In this document: piece after piece, positions 6,154 to 6,572 of the stretch | Position numbering within the stretch: the stretch's first letter is position 1 | How the letters are laid out: the number at the start of each line of letters is the position of its first letter | Assembly: GCA_002732675.1 (NCBI GenBank) | Contig: NVRR01000022.1 | Location: 1 to 6,572 of the forward strand | Origin: Sneathiella sp. | Lineage (GTDB): Bacteria; Pseudomonadota; Alphaproteobacteria; Sneathiellales; Sneathiellaceae | Length of the DNA stretch: 6,572 nucleotides | Direction: 5' to 3' | The notes under the pieces: generated by a model | The model's input: the letters and a program-made list of their open reading frames with translations, nothing else | Databases searched by the model: none | Told to the model about the DNA's origin: nothing | Position numbers and translations under genes: made by a program

Positions 6154-6497
6154 CCTGTTAATGTGTTGAAAGCCCCCTGTTAATGCCAACAACAGGCCCT
6201 GTTATCGGGCTTAATCGACCTGTTATGACCAATTAACAGGAAAGTGGCGAAATTCAGCTGTAAGGCACTGTAATTGCGCGATAAAATATAGGCCATCACG
6301 CGAACAGGAGACGATTTTATCCTGTTAATTGGGATTTATTTAAAAAATTCCCTGTTAACGCCCTATTCGGGTGAAACTCATCCTATCATCAGACCGCAAG
6401 AGACGCGCCCACAATTTGCCCCGGTAGAACCGTTATCTGACGATCCGGAGACTCAAGCAAGAATGGGATTGGTGGCAAAAAGTCGCCCTGTTACAGG
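6154..6497. repeat. Cluster of CCTGTTA repeats, direct and inverted
   Basis: CCTGTTA occurs at 6154, 6176, 6198, 6219, 6321, 6351 and 6487, and as its reverse complement TAACAGG at 6234-6240. Three local dyads result: AACAGG-C-CCTGTT (6191-6203), CCTGTTA-N8-TAACAGG (6219-6240) and CCTGT-T-ACAGG (6487-6497). Partial copies AACAGG lie at 6191 and 6303. No gene is credible in 6115-6544. Spacing is irregular (21-22 bp between the first four, wider later). Possible roles are recombinase or replication-protein binding sites (iteron-like) or an attachment-region array; none can be decided from sequence alone. Confidence 0.8.
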
Positions 6498-6544
6498 CGG
6501 TTGCACGCGACGAGCGGGATCGGAGACAGATTGTCAGAAATGGC

Positions 6545-6572
6545 TGGCGGAGGGAGAGGGATTCGAACCCTC
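6545..6572 (-). tRNA. tRNA-Ser, 3' part only (runs off window)
   Basis: On the minus strand the last 28 bases give a complete T arm, GAGGG-TTCGAAT-CCCTC, then the acceptor 3' strand TCCCTCC, discriminator G and encoded CCA (6547-6545). The G discriminator and this arm pattern are those of bacterial tRNA-Ser. The anticodon lies outside the window, so the isoacceptor is unknown. Its 3' end faces the recombinase and ATPase remnants, the usual orientation for island integration. Confidence 0.8.

Noticed and set aside
6154..6497. CRISPR array
   Set aside because: The repeat unit is only 7 bp, spacing is irregular, one copy is inverted and no cas gene is visible.
6420..6572. Plus-strand open frame ending in a GEGFEPS-like sequence
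   Set aside because: This peptide is a known artefact of translating the antisense of tRNA-Ser; the tRNA explains the sequence.

Overview
The window looks like accessory DNA from an alphaproteobacterium, possibly marine. This rests on the kinds of gene present (a TAXI-type TRAP receptor, TauD/TfdA dioxygenases, an alphaproteobacterial-looking recombinase tail next to tRNA-Ser) and is an inference; no species can be named. It holds a small substrate-uptake and oxidation gene set broken up by IS6-family insertion sequences, followed by a decayed island end that runs into a tRNA-Ser gene.

Layout. Bases 1-92 are the left end of an IS6-family element pointing left and running off the window. Bases 285-1154 (minus) encode a complete TauD-like 2-oxoglutarate/Fe(II) dioxygenase. 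A second, divergent TauD/TfdA-type gene starts at 1493 (plus) and is cut after 123 codons by a complete 831-bp IS6-family element (1863-2693). Directly beyond the IS lies a complete TAXI-family TRAP solute receptor (2701-3855, minus), then a divergent TetR-type regulator (4245-4967, plus). From 4978 to about 5467 there are two tandem truncated IS6 ends. Bases 5500-6114 are a wreck: a RepA/KaiC-like AAA ATPase with three +1 frameshifts, fused in frame to the C-terminal tail of a serine recombinase. Bases 6154-6497 carry seven direct and one inverted copy of CCTGTTA. The window ends in the 3' part of a tRNA-Ser gene (minus).

How the parts fit. The dioxygenase at 1154 and the TAXI receptor at 3855 share an almost identical 52-bp promoter/operator block (48 of 52 bases), although an IS and a broken gene lie between them. 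They are therefore very probably one regulon: periplasmic capture of a small organic acid or sulfonate-like compound, uptake, then oxidative cleavage or hydroxylation inside the cell. The TetR-type protein is the best local candidate for the controlling regulator. No TRAP permease is visible. One may have been displaced when the IS landed next to the receptor stop codon, or it may lie elsewhere. The substrate cannot be read from the sequence.

The most noteworthy points are the duplicated operator block, the ATPase-recombinase chimera beside CCTGTTA repeats and tRNA-Ser, and the two inverted IS ends that share 7 bp of flanking sequence. No clearly new defence or mobile system was found.
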